A stretch of DNA of 64,000 nt, from assembly GCF_041146795.1 (NCBI RefSeq), contig NC_135175.1, positions 25,499,075 to 25,563,074 of the forward strand, given 5' to 3'. The position numbers were made by a program, and so were the translations under genes. The notes below the pieces were generated by a model, which was not told the DNA's origin, searched no databases, and saw only the letters and a program-made list of their open reading frames with translations. Shown piece after piece: positions 20,601 through 52,793 of the stretch. Every line of letters begins with the position of its first letter. The stretch's first letter is position 1. This DNA comes from Maylandia zebra (lineage: Eukaryota; Chordata; Actinopteri; Cichliformes; Cichlidae).

Positions 20601-22644
20601 ATGCCTTAACTCTTTACTCCTTGAAAATGTTCTAGGAGAAAACCTTGAGGCTCTTTTCTGAATTGAGTGGTTACTGGCATTTTTTCAGACCTTCTTGTAG
20701 AACAAAACTGCCTGTGAATCAGAAGTTAGAGAGGGTGGTCTCTGTCTATGCAGTTACCCCTGGAAAGACCCGAAAACTATTCCAGTGGTCGTCAAACCAC
20801 GCCTTTAATGATATATACTGAGGTGTCAAAACTCGCCATTGAGGGTACAGGTGAGGTCGTCAGATGTCGCCTTTACACCTCGTTGTGATCCAAAGTGATG
20901 ATCTAACCTGAGCCAGAGGTCTGACTCAGAATTGGTTTTACTACCAAACACCAGCCATTGCCCGCTATACTACACCAATATGAGTAACAGATTCGGCTCT
21001 TCACCTGTCACAGATTTATTATCGTTTCTATTTATTTAAAAAAATAAATAAATAGGATGTTTTTGACAGTTTAGCACAATATTTCTGTTTTCACCTGCAG
21101 AACAAACTCCAGGTAACGAGTTTCTGATGGATTTCTTGGTGTTACCACAGTAGCATTTTTCTGCAATAACATTTGACTGAATGTTGAAACGGCACTAATT
21201 TTTCTTAGGACATAATGTTTTATGAATTAACAGTTATTATGAAATGTCTGAACTATTTTAAATCAAACTGAGCTGTTTGTGGCTTAGTAATAAAATAGTA
21301 TGACATCTGTTCTACAGAGGCAATTTATTATAAGTTCAATTAAATTGTATTTATCTAGCAGCAAAAAAACCCCCACAAAACGGCTGTCTTAAGGGGTTTT
21401 ATAATGTAAAGTACAGACCCTACAATAATACATAGAAAAACAACAATCAGATGAGTAAGCAGTTGGCGACAGTGGGGAGAAAAAAAACAACCCTTTTAAC
21501 AGGAAGAAATCTCCAGCTCAACCAGGTTCAGAGAGGGGCAGCCATCTCCTGCGACCAGTTGTGGGTCTGCTGAGGGGGTCAACTTGTGTTTCCCAGCATT
21601 TAATCCATGAATTAATTCATTGAAAACAGGAAGGATGCGCTGTTGCTGTTTGAAAATTTGACTTCTCTTTCCACCCTCTGTCCCAAAAACATCTGTATGG
21701 GAGTGTTATCTCCTGCAAGCTTCTGCTGAAGCACAGCTTAACCAAACATGTTTTAACCTCACCTTATCTGCAAAGCCTGGAGTCGAAGCCCGCTGTAGTC
21801 CACTTCTTTGTGCTCAAATTCTTTCCACTCCTCGTCCTCCTGGGCAGAGGAAAACATTAATTCGTGCACCTCACAGTGAAATCACACTTTAACAGGCCTC
21901 TAAGATCACTGTAGTCCAGTCATCATTGTGTGTGTGAGACAAGTCGTCAAAGCTAATCGATAACACAGCTGTATCACCTGATCATATCCTGATGTTATTA
22001 AGTGCTAAAAAGATGCTGATCTGCTAACAACTTATAACAAATGGCGGCTCGGCCTTGTTGAGAAACCACGATACAAAGAGGAGGGCTGTCAGCTTTACCT
22101 CCTGCCGGCACATGATTAACATGTGGATTTAAAATGTTTACATCTAATCTTATAAGTCAGAACATATTTAAAAGATCGCACTCGAAGTCAGAGATCGTGA
22201 AAAAAAAAAGCTCAAAACGTGCGTCGTGGCACATTGTTGTGCCACTGGAAACCATATGCCGGCTTTTCCTTACATCATCCTAGAAAATAAACTCACGTTA
22301 TTACCCCGACCTTATAAAACAACGTACGGGGGGGGGAGGCTGCCGCCAAGCAGGGCTTCTCTCCCAGAGGCTCTAATTCTGATCCGGGAGCAAACACCCG
22401 GCCGGACACCGGTGTGTGGTAGCGATGTGAAAAGTTATCGCAGAGCAGCGCCGGTTACCTTATCGATCTGAGCGTCCTGGTTCTCGTTTTTAGTCGATTT
22501 CTCCTTCTCCTTCTTGGTCTTCTTCAGTGCCGCCGATGTGGGCCCCGCGGCGGACTCCTTCCCCTTCCCCTTCTCTTTCTTCTTCTTTTTATCCCTCTTG
22601 GCAAAGAAATCGTCCAGGCTCTTCTCAGTTGGTACATCCGCCAT
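17696..22644 (-). CDS. cdv3: CDV3 homologue
   Basis: Five coding exons on the - strand: 22459-22644, 21763-21839, 19320-19453, 18980-19148 and 17696-17822 (stop 17696-17698). Phases agree throughout and give 230 aa (human about 258). Exon 1 encodes MADVPTEKSLDDFFAKRDKK and a lysine-rich basic stretch. Exon 2 has EWKEFEHKEVDYSGLRLQAL. Exon 3 is acidic and ends GPWNKSGAAPPPAPV. Exon 4 has AGVYRPPGARLTTTKRGPTQ, GPPEIFSDTQFPSL and TAKHVETRK. Exon 5 has DREMEKTFEVVKHRNRGRE and ends LQLDNQYAILGDK. These are the conserved CDV3 blocks. The family is a widely expressed, mostly disordered intracellular protein of unclear molecular role, first linked to the heart in carnitine-deficient mice. ATG at 22644 is chosen because it starts the conserved N terminus; an upstream TTG is not used. 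Exon 4 has a tandem CAGCAG acceptor. Confidence 0.95.
17930..18545 (+). mobile_element. Decayed Tc1-like transposon in CDV3 intron 4
   Basis: The + strand carries the 5' part of a common teleost Tc1-like element ('ccagtgaaaaactaagtacccc', 'ggtctggagcattcaggtgtg'). Transposase remnants follow: the N-terminal KDISNDLREATVAAHQSGK, then EVHHSAV, and further on WNNV and GEGVMIWACF. Frames are broken and part of the middle is deleted. It lies antisense to CDV3. Confidence 0.7.
18546..18979. other. Remainder of CDV3 intron 4
   Basis: No gene or clear repeat recognised. Confidence 0.4.
19454..21334. other. CDV3 intron 2, distal part
   Basis: No exon recognised on either strand. The open frame at 19649-20035 has no family signature and looks like chance reading of intron sequence. 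Confidence 0.45.
21335..21560 (-). repeat. L2-type LINE 3' tail in CDV3 intron 2
   Basis: A - strand copy of the same tail as at 48405-48880, with 'ggcgacagtgggga', 'aacccttttaacaggaag' and 'cagagaggggcagcc' visible on the + strand. Diverged and without coding capacity. Confidence 0.65.
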
Positions 22645-22960
22645 TTTCAAAGAGCAGCGTTAACTAGCTTCAGTCAGACAACCGAGCAATGACAAACGTG
22701 AAAATAAGCACTCAGACCGAGAGGACAGCGGGTGAAGCGAGCAGAGGAGATGGAGTTACTCTGGAGTCCTTTCACTTCTTAGCTTCTGTTACAAGCTGAC
22801 TTTAAAAAAAAAAGGTTCACTCCGGTCCTCTGCCCGAATCGTTAGCTATCCTGTCAACCATGCCATGCAGAGGCTATTTGACAAATCTGTACCGTCAACC
22901 GGAAGCACTTCTCCTCGCTTCCGCTTTCTTCTTCTTCGCGGTTAACAGCAACAAGGTGAA
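22645..22960 (-). promoter_or_regulatory. CDV3 promoter and 5' UTR region
   Basis: TATA-less region upstream of the CDV3 ATG. On the - strand the start codon sits in AAAATGGCGG, a good YY1-type sequence. Such sites are common at the starts of housekeeping genes. No gene is visible on the opposite strand close by, so a bidirectional promoter is not supported. Confidence 0.45.
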
Positions 22961-23186
22961 TTAGCGCCACCTACTTGCCCAGCAACTTGCCTGGGAACGT
23001 TTAAGATCAAACAAAACGCAGTTTTAAAAGTAAAATTGTGTTGATTTATTATTAATGGAACCTACTTGGCCCTATGTGGAAAAGTAAACGTCCCTTAAAC
23101 CTAATAACTGGCTGTGCCACCAATGGCAGCAGGAACTGCAATTAAGAATTTGCAGTGAGTCTTTCACATCACTGTGGAGGAATTTT

Positions 23187-23187
<1 letters not shown>

Positions 23188-23232
<45 letters not shown>

Positions 23233-23242
23233 TAATAATAAT
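23188..23242. repeat. (TAA)n microsatellite
   Basis: About 18 trinucleotide units, with one interruption (GATAAT) near 23230. Confidence 0.95.
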
Positions 23243-23244
23243 GC

Positions 23245-23660
23245 ATTTTATTTGAGGGTGCCTTTCTTAATCTCAAGGTCACCTTACAAAGAGAAAAGAA
23301 ATCAATAAAACAGTAGATTAAAATAGATTCTAATAAATTAAAATACAGAAACCAGCAAAATACAACCACAAACAACAAATAAAAATAAACCCCCCCCCAA
23401 CAAAAACAGCAAGCAAAATCTGTATTAAAGCGAGTAAGCCAGTTTAAACAAGTAGGTTTTGAGTTGTGACTTAAACAAGGGAAGGGAATCTATATTTCTT
23501 AAGGCTGAAAGAAGTGAGTTCCCGAGCTGAGGAGCAGAGCGACTGAAAGCTCTGTGCCCCATAGTGGTAAGGCGAGCAGGTGTGGCAGATGAAGATCTGA
23601 GAGAGCGGGAAACTGTGGTGATATGAAGCAGATCACAGAGATAAGGAGGGGTAAATCTTT
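23245..23660 (-). repeat. LINE-derived teleost repeat, reverse orientation
   Basis: The block with 'aggtcaccttacaaag', 'gtaggttttgagt', 'agtgagttcccgagctgagg' and 'gaaagctctgtgcccc' is a recurring teleost LINE-derived sequence as I remember it. No intact coding sequence. The specific family is not assigned. Confidence 0.45.
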
Positions 23661-23689
23661 TTTGCAGAGTTGTTTTAATTTATCTACAA

Positions 23690-24110
23690 TGGAAGGTTTT
23701 CCAGCATGAACAGCCTGTTTAAGGTCATGCCAAAGCAAGAAGTCCCAGACCATCACACTGCCACCACCACGTTTGACTGTTGGTATGAATTTCTTTTTAT
23801 GAAATGCTGTGTTAGTTTTACTCCAGATGCAACGGGGTGAAAACCTTGTAAAAGGTTCAGCTTTTGCCTTGTCGGTCCACATATTTTTTTGGAAAACGTG
23901 AAATCACTCTTTGTGTTCTTTTTTGGTCAGCAGTGGTTTTCTCCTTTGGACTTTCCCATGGATACCCAGTCTCTTTCTTATTCTTGAATAAAACTATTGT
24001 TGTATTGTTGAATGCTGCATGGTCTTTAGACGTCTTTTGCAATCTCCTGGATAGGTCATCAGTGTACTCTTAGAGTAATTTTGGTAGAGCGTTCACTCCT
24101 GGGAAGGTTT
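23690..24110 (-). mobile_element. Tc1-like transposon fragment
   Basis: The - strand encodes WTDKAKAEPF, SKTNTAFHKKKFIPTVKRGG and GSVMVWDFL. These correspond to the W-T-D-E-T-K... HGGGSVMVWG region of Tc1-like transposases, with frame breaks upstream and downstream. Confidence 0.7.
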
Positions 24111-26899
24111 ACCACTGTTCCCCTAATTATAAAAAGCAGAGCTGGGCTCATATGTCAGCACATGTTATCCAGAAGCAAGGAAAGAGCTTAAACTAACCAC
24201 AAGGTGTGTAACAAATGCGATCACTGGTGTAAATAAGTGCATGGGTGAAGAAATGATGTATGCAATGTTGTTTATTTGCACCAAAATCCAAAAGATGTCT
24301 CAGGTAGGGGAGCCACACAGCATCTGAGCACTGAGGGCGTTTATAAAGAACAATGGCTCACTGAGCCCTGGTTTAACCATTGTCACCAACTGGAAATGAG
24401 CCACACCACCTCTGCAGATGAGACCAGCCACACAAACAGGCCAATATGAAAGCAGGGTGGAGTGTGGCATCACAATAGTTGGAAAACACGCTTTAATTGC
24501 TTTTATTTGTCCTTCATTTGAGTGATGTAGAACCTGTAATCACAATAGTTTACCTCTTTTTTTTCTTAAAGTTAGGTATATCAAAATGTCATGATTTAAA
24601 CAAACTCAGGGCTCGACATTTAATTTGGTGGGATCTGGTCACCCCACAAAGTCTGTCGAGCGCAGCTTTTATTTGCAGTACCCTCACTTGCACTGTCTGC
24701 AACCCATAAAACAGAGGCCTGTCCTCTAGAAGCAAGTCTCAATACTGCTATCTTGGTAAAAGCTCGGGTTAAATATTTGGCAATTATTTTGAACGCCGTC
24801 TAAATTATCTTTAATTCAGTTGGTTAACAGAACATAAAATCTGCATATCTGGAATAAAATTTGAACAAGTTTGATGATTTTGTTCTATGGTAAGGTTTAA
24901 AAGCTTTTTTTTCCCTCCACCAAATTTCAATGCCAACTCCTTGCTGTATTTTCCTTCCTTCCATCCTTCTTGGGTATTATGTCTCTTTCTTATAATGTCT
25001 TTGGCTCTAATAGCTTGTATGGGTTGGTTTCTATTATATAAAAATAATGTTTATATTTTTGCTGTACTGTATCCACATAATAGTAATTATAACTTGCTTG
25101 GATAAACTGATTGGCCAATTTATTCCTGGAAAATTGAAAGTGGCAAAATTAGAAATGAAAATAAAATAATGAAACAAGTAGTGCTGTGATTCCACTGGGA
25201 CGACATCACAATGGATCGTATATTTTAACATTTTGTATTTTTTTTTTCTTCCAGAATAATAATTTGGACAAAATAAAAGTGTGTGTTTTTGTCAAGGACC
25301 AAACCAGATCTGGACTCAAATACAGGAATAAAAGTTTAACAGGTTTATTGAACTCACAAAAAAGTCAATTGTTTGGTGTCTTCTGAGTGAAGCAGGTGGG
25401 TGATATCTGGAGAGTTTCTCCTACACAGACTTCCCCTACATGTGGCGAGGGAGTATCTGCACAGCAGAGAATCATTTAAGCTCAAAGATAAAGCTGAATT
25501 TCTCACAAAATCTAACGCACTACCCATGCTGCACCTCATGTGCTCCCACTACCACAGCAAGTGCAACACCCCAGCAATTTCTTCTGGGAACTGTTCCACC
25601 TTAAGTAGTCGCTGAGTAATCATCAGATTGCACCCAGGTGAGTGATTGCTCAACAGCTTGCAGGTGTGGCCTGCCAGCAGAGGACACACAAGAAGGCTCA
25701 GCCTCTGAAGCCGACAAGCAGAATTACAAACACACACCCCCACGTGCACACAGCGAGATAGAGGGAAATGTAGGTTGGCACAGGAGGACGAGGGGACCAT
25801 GACAGTTCCTTTGTTATGAAGATTTAATCGTTCTGAAAATTACTGCATTTTCAAGCACGTCCTGAATGCAGATAACATGTTGTCGTGTCCCTTTTAGTTA
25901 TAGATAATTCAGATAAGAGAACTGTTCTGGAAGTTGTCAGTGTTTTTAAGAAAGAGGCTATTCCAGCTTCACAGAACAACTCAAACTGGCTCCAACCAAA
26001 CCAACAAACAAAACAACAAACAGGCCCTAAAGAAGTACACAACTGGCTTTGTTAAGTGCTACCTTCAAAATGCATGCAGTCACTGGCATATTTAAAAAGA
26101 CAAAGCCCAACCCGACTGACCAACAAAAGGAAGAGATTACGGTGGGCAAAAAAGACAAACCCAAGAGGCCTTTACTCCAGAAACTAAACTAGCCAACAGT
26201 TTTCAGCTGGCCTGACATGAGCGGTGAATGATTGATTAGTCTTTTAATGTGCTGAGCCTGCATTAGGTAACACAGTCTACTGCTGGAAAACAGTAATGAC
26301 CGTTTCTGGGTCTCTGATATGCCTACGCAGAATAATTATTAATGAGTATGATTCATATCTACAGTTATTGTTATGGTAATTTGGGGGCTTTGAAATGTTC
26401 TCTTTCCTTTCACATCAGTGTTTTTTTTTAAGGTTTTTGTGTGTTTCTATTTGATGTTACTACTAAGAAAAGCTGGGATGCAGTTCAAGATACGAATAAA
26501 TCAGAACGCAGAATTAGTTAAAGCTTGTGTTAAAAAATGAAAAATGTTGCAAGGACAAAATATCAACCTATAAGTTTGCTTGTTTGTTTTAAATAAATTG
26601 GCTCATTTTGAATTTGTTGCCAACAACAAGCTGCAAAAAAGTCACATTGTGTCTTATTCTAACATTTTAGTTAAAAGTTTTCAAATTCTTGCTTGATATA
26701 AGATTTCAGCTTCTCAACGGATGAGAAAGATGAGAAGAAATGTCCTCCTGTGACTCACTTTTTGTTTTATATTAAGTCAGATGGGTGATTGTGGTCCATT
26801 GTTACCTGGACTTCTTTACATTAACGCAAAGAAAAGCTGTATTGTTTTAATTCAAGCAGAAAAGGTGTTATTAAATATTTTTGAGCCCTTGATTTGAGA
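24111..26899. other. Intergenic DNA between CDV3 and TMEM108
   Basis: No gene recognised. Positions 25290-25800 have a denser, less AT-rich composition and may be a decayed retroelement, but no protein motif supports that. No intermediate-filament (BFSP2-like) exon is seen. Confidence 0.4.
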
Positions 26900-27140
26900 T
26901 TGATTTCTTGATTTTTGGTCAGCTATCTAGGTGTGCCGAGGACACAACAGAAGCTCAGAAGGAACAGAGCTTTTGCCTGTGACAGTGGTGGATCTTAGAC
27001 GGGCTTCTTCACTCTCCACTTCTTAAAACCCGTCTCTTTTCATTGGCAAGAGTGTGAGAGCTGATTTTTAATTGTCCCTTTGGTCAGTACTTGCTGTTTT
27101 AAAGCCCTTTATGAATAAAGTTAGCTTGACTTTGCTCTTC
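26900..27140 (+). repeat. Possible LINE 3' tail
   Basis: It contains 'ttttaaagccctttatgaataaagttagcttgac', which has the 'growing tail' form of teleost LINE 3' ends, preceded by a 'gatcttagacgggcttcttc' segment. Family uncertain. Confidence 0.3.
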
Positions 27141-27184
27141 TTGGCAGAATTGGTTCATTTAAATTGATTGCTTTTCTGGCACAG

Positions 27185-27905
27185 ACCTGGCTTTTAAAAA
27201 TAGCCCACACATTTTAATAGTGTTGAGGCTGGGGCTTTGGGGAGGCTATTCCAGAAGCTTAATGTTAGCCTGCTTTATCCATTGCAAAACCAGTTTTTAT
27301 GTGTGGTTCACTCAACAGTGTCCACGTTTCAACTGTTTAACTGCTGTTTGGGGTGAAGTTGAAGAATTTGGAGGTAGTACTACTCCCAACATCCAGTACA
27401 ACCGGTAGCAAAACAGCCCAGGAGCATGATGTTACCACCACCATGCTCAAGAGCTGAAAGCCTCACCTTTAATCCTCCAAACATACATTCTTGCCATTGT
27501 GGACAAATAGCTCCATCTTTGCTTTATCTGTTCATGAGGGCAGCTGCAAATTTCAGCCAAGTTTGAGGGTGATGATTTTGGAACAGGGGCTTCTTTCTTG
27601 GTTGGACAGTGACGCTGGTATTCCAGCAGCTCCCAGTTCATGGCAGACTTGTGCTTTGATGGTTCATGGGTTGTTCCTGAACATCCCAACCAGTTTCCTC
27701 TTATCTAAGGATGACGGTTTGGGTCTTCTTCCAGACTTCGGCAAAGTTGTGACACATCCAAATAACTTGCACTTACATACTTGGCTCCAGGAGACCGTCC
27801 CAAGTTGTGTAAATATATAATTCGCCTTTTAAACGTTTCTCCGAGTTCTTTGGACTTTCCCATTAATCTCAGTATTGCTCAAACCAGTGAGTGCTGTCAA
27901 ACAAA
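27185..27905 (-). mobile_element. Tc1-like transposon fragment
   Basis: On the - strand the segments MGKSKELGETFKRRI, WNWLGCSGTTHEPSKHKS-type sequence, KKEAPVPKSSPSNLAEICSC and a terminal 'SPSLNTI' block are visible in different frames. These follow the order of the middle and C-terminal parts of Tc1-like transposases. Stops and frameshifts make it inactive. Confidence 0.6.
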
Positions 27906-30708
27906 TCCTTTTTATTTGGCCAAGAGAAAGTACCAGCTGTAGTAAATAATGCCTATGTGTATGTGTGTGTGAACTTCTAACCCCAATTTTATATTAAATA
28001 TCAGTAATGATGGTTAAAGTTAGAATGTGTTTTCCTTTCAAAAATAAGGATATTGAAAAAAAACTAGCAAAACAATTAGTCATTAATTAATTTACAAAGA
28101 CTTTCTACAAAGCCAACAAATGGGTGAATAACACTGACTTTAAAATAAGCTTCCTCTCAGCAGTAAAGCAGGCTTGTAAACAGATTACCGAACTGACGTC
28201 AGCATCCCGAGCCAGAGGTCACTTGACCAGATGCAGCACCAGTGCACAAAGAGAAAAATCCAGCTCGCTGCCTCAATGGATGTGCTGTGCTCGGCAAGAC
28301 TGTTTACAGTGCGCGTTGCGTAATCAACAAACAGGTAGCAGCTAACTAGTCAGAACAAATCAGACAAACAGAGTAATCCATGGGTTTTTCCCCCATTGTT
28401 TTATTGCTCAGCAGTAAAAAGTACAGTGTGTATACGACAGTACAAAAAATACATAATGTTGAACACTGCTCCACCGTGCCACTGAACATTTTTGTAAAAT
28501 ATCCACTTTTTGAGCGTGCAAAAAAACAACAAGCCCGGCTGTGAGCATCCAATGCGGGAAATATCAATTAGCTGTGTTGTTCGCCATCACCTCTTCACCA
28601 GGTGATCTCAGAACAACATCATACAATACGGAGAATCTTCAGCGACAGTAGAGGCAGACAGCATTGATTACTGAAAAAAACGGCAGCGATGCAAAAGTAA
28701 AAACAAATGACAGAAGGACCACAGATTTAATAATGAAACTAAATAACGCACTTTTGATTAAATCGCCTCTGTACGTGCTCACAGCATTCTTCATTTGTCT
28801 CAGCATATATTTTTTTAATTTTTTGTTTTTATTGCCTCTAACACAGCCTTTGACACGGTTTGCAATACTGGATAAACACGCCGTCTATGGAGGGAGACAC
28901 TTACAGTAGCAAGGGTGGTCTAAATGTTTCCTACAGCAGCGAGGAACTCTTTCTCGCACATGACCGGTAGCTACTCCACGATATACACGAGAGACAAACA
29001 GACGGGACAAACGTACAGAGGCACCCACAGGAACGGACGCACAAAAACTGAGCTGAACGTCGCACAGAGTCTCAATTAAACTTTAAAGTAACCGTGACAT
29101 TTGGTTAAAGGGGCGGCACGTCGCAGCTCGCCTGCTCACACGCACGCCTCAGTGCACCTACATGCACACGCATACTGATATATAAAGGGCCAACGTAAGG
29201 AATTAAGACATCTATGTGGTCCCTCTTCGCAGAAGCTGGTGACGCATGAAGGGGAAAGGCCATTTTAAGTCCGCTCCATTTTTATTGAGAGCTGAAAGCT
29301 GCTATTCAAAACTGCTGGATGCTGGACTCCACATCGCCCAAAGACCTGCTCAGACTGACCGATAAGATCCAAGCCTGTATTTATCAAACTGCCGAGGGTT
29401 AAAATTCACCTAAAAACAAACTGCAGAACTGGTGAACTTGTGTGTTTCCATGCTATCACTGTCTGCTGCACAGCACAGCTCCGGTCTTCACTGTTTTTGA
29501 CTGTTTTTCTGAGGCTAAGGTGTTTGGAATCATCATCATGCACTGCTGCCTGCGTCAAAGCCCCTTAGCTGCTATATAATTCCTAGAATGTATCTCAAAG
29601 TGTAGCAGCTGTATACCTGATTTCATCTAATGTTTAAATTTCTGTTTAGAATAATATTTTTTTTAAAAACCAAAGTGAATCAGTGAATTCATAAAGGGCC
29701 CAGCTCCCAGAAACATCTTTTCACTTTAGCGAGTTTTTATTGCTTTGCTTAAATTGTGACCATGAGGTTTAATTCTTACTCTCACAATAGAAACGTATTG
29801 ACTCTACAAATTAATTTTAATGTTTTATTTTATGTATGTTTAATAACCAGGATGCCACTACAGCTTTACACCGTCCCCTCAGACCCCCTAGTCCCCTCGA
29901 TACCTGGCAAAGCTTGTCTGTCTCTGTGTTTTAGGCCTGTGATTGACTGGCTCCAACCTCTCAGTGAACCCGGGCTGGATAAATGGCCAAAAAAAATAGA
30001 TGGATGTTTAATCATCTTCTTAATTAGAACATTACCAGATAAAAGAACATACATTTTTAATATTAAAATCAATCTGTGTATCTGACTAGTCTGAGCAAAC
30101 TGATCATTTGAAAGCCACTCTTAAGGGTTGAGTCATTTTAATGCCAGTCTTTACTTTTAGTTCTAAATGATCATTTTTAGTAAGTTTGATAAATACAGGC
30201 TCAGATTTCACAACCATTATTCCTCCACATATCCCTGCCTCTCCTCCCCCCGACTTATCTAGGTGCTTATTCAAGTTCAACAGGCTGTAAGTATTCAGGG
30301 ATTGATTTTAAAGGAAAGTTAAACTTACAAAGAACAGCTTTAATCTTTTTTATAGCACATGTGTCTCTCTCTAAAGCAGATTTTGTGTGGCAACATCCAC
30401 AGTGCACTCACCATCAAGCCACTGCAAAGAAACAAAACCACATATACTCTGTAATTTTATAAAGACAATAAAAACCTTTATCACAATTAAGCCTTTTGTA
30501 GAAAATGTACATCAGAAAAATACGCAGGTGCATCCTCGTAGTAAATAAGCGTCTGTTTACGCCGCGCTTCTTTCAGGTTGCTCTTTGTGTTTGTGATATA
30601 CAGTATAAAGTCGAAGTCTCTGAATATTTACCACATATATAAAATAGACAAGAACAGCAGGGGGAGAGGAGGACGAGGATCTGCAGAGCTTCTCGCCCCT
30701 CTGTGTCT
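27906..30708 (-). other. Probable TMEM108 3' UTR and downstream flank
   Basis: There is no coding exon. On the - strand, AATAAA signals (TTTATT on +) occur near 29824, 29736, 29280 and 28398. Any of these could end the TMEM108 transcript, giving a 3' UTR of about 0.9 to 2.3 kb. Which is used cannot be told from sequence. Confidence 0.35.
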
Positions 30709-52745
<22,037 letters not shown>

Positions 52746-52749
<4 letters not shown>

Positions 52750-52787
52750 GGTATCATGTGATCCGGCTCCTCCTCCACAGTGCTCAT
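52746..52787 (-). promoter_or_regulatory. Upstream ORF overlapping the TMEM108 start
   Basis: A 13-codon upstream frame (MSTVEEEPDHMIP, then TGA) begins six nt into the exon, in a fair ACCATGA context. Its TGA overlaps the TMEM108 ATG by two bases (CCATGAAG). This layout is compatible with translational coupling or repression, but that is inference. Confidence 0.6.
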
Positions 52788-52793
52788 GGTTCT

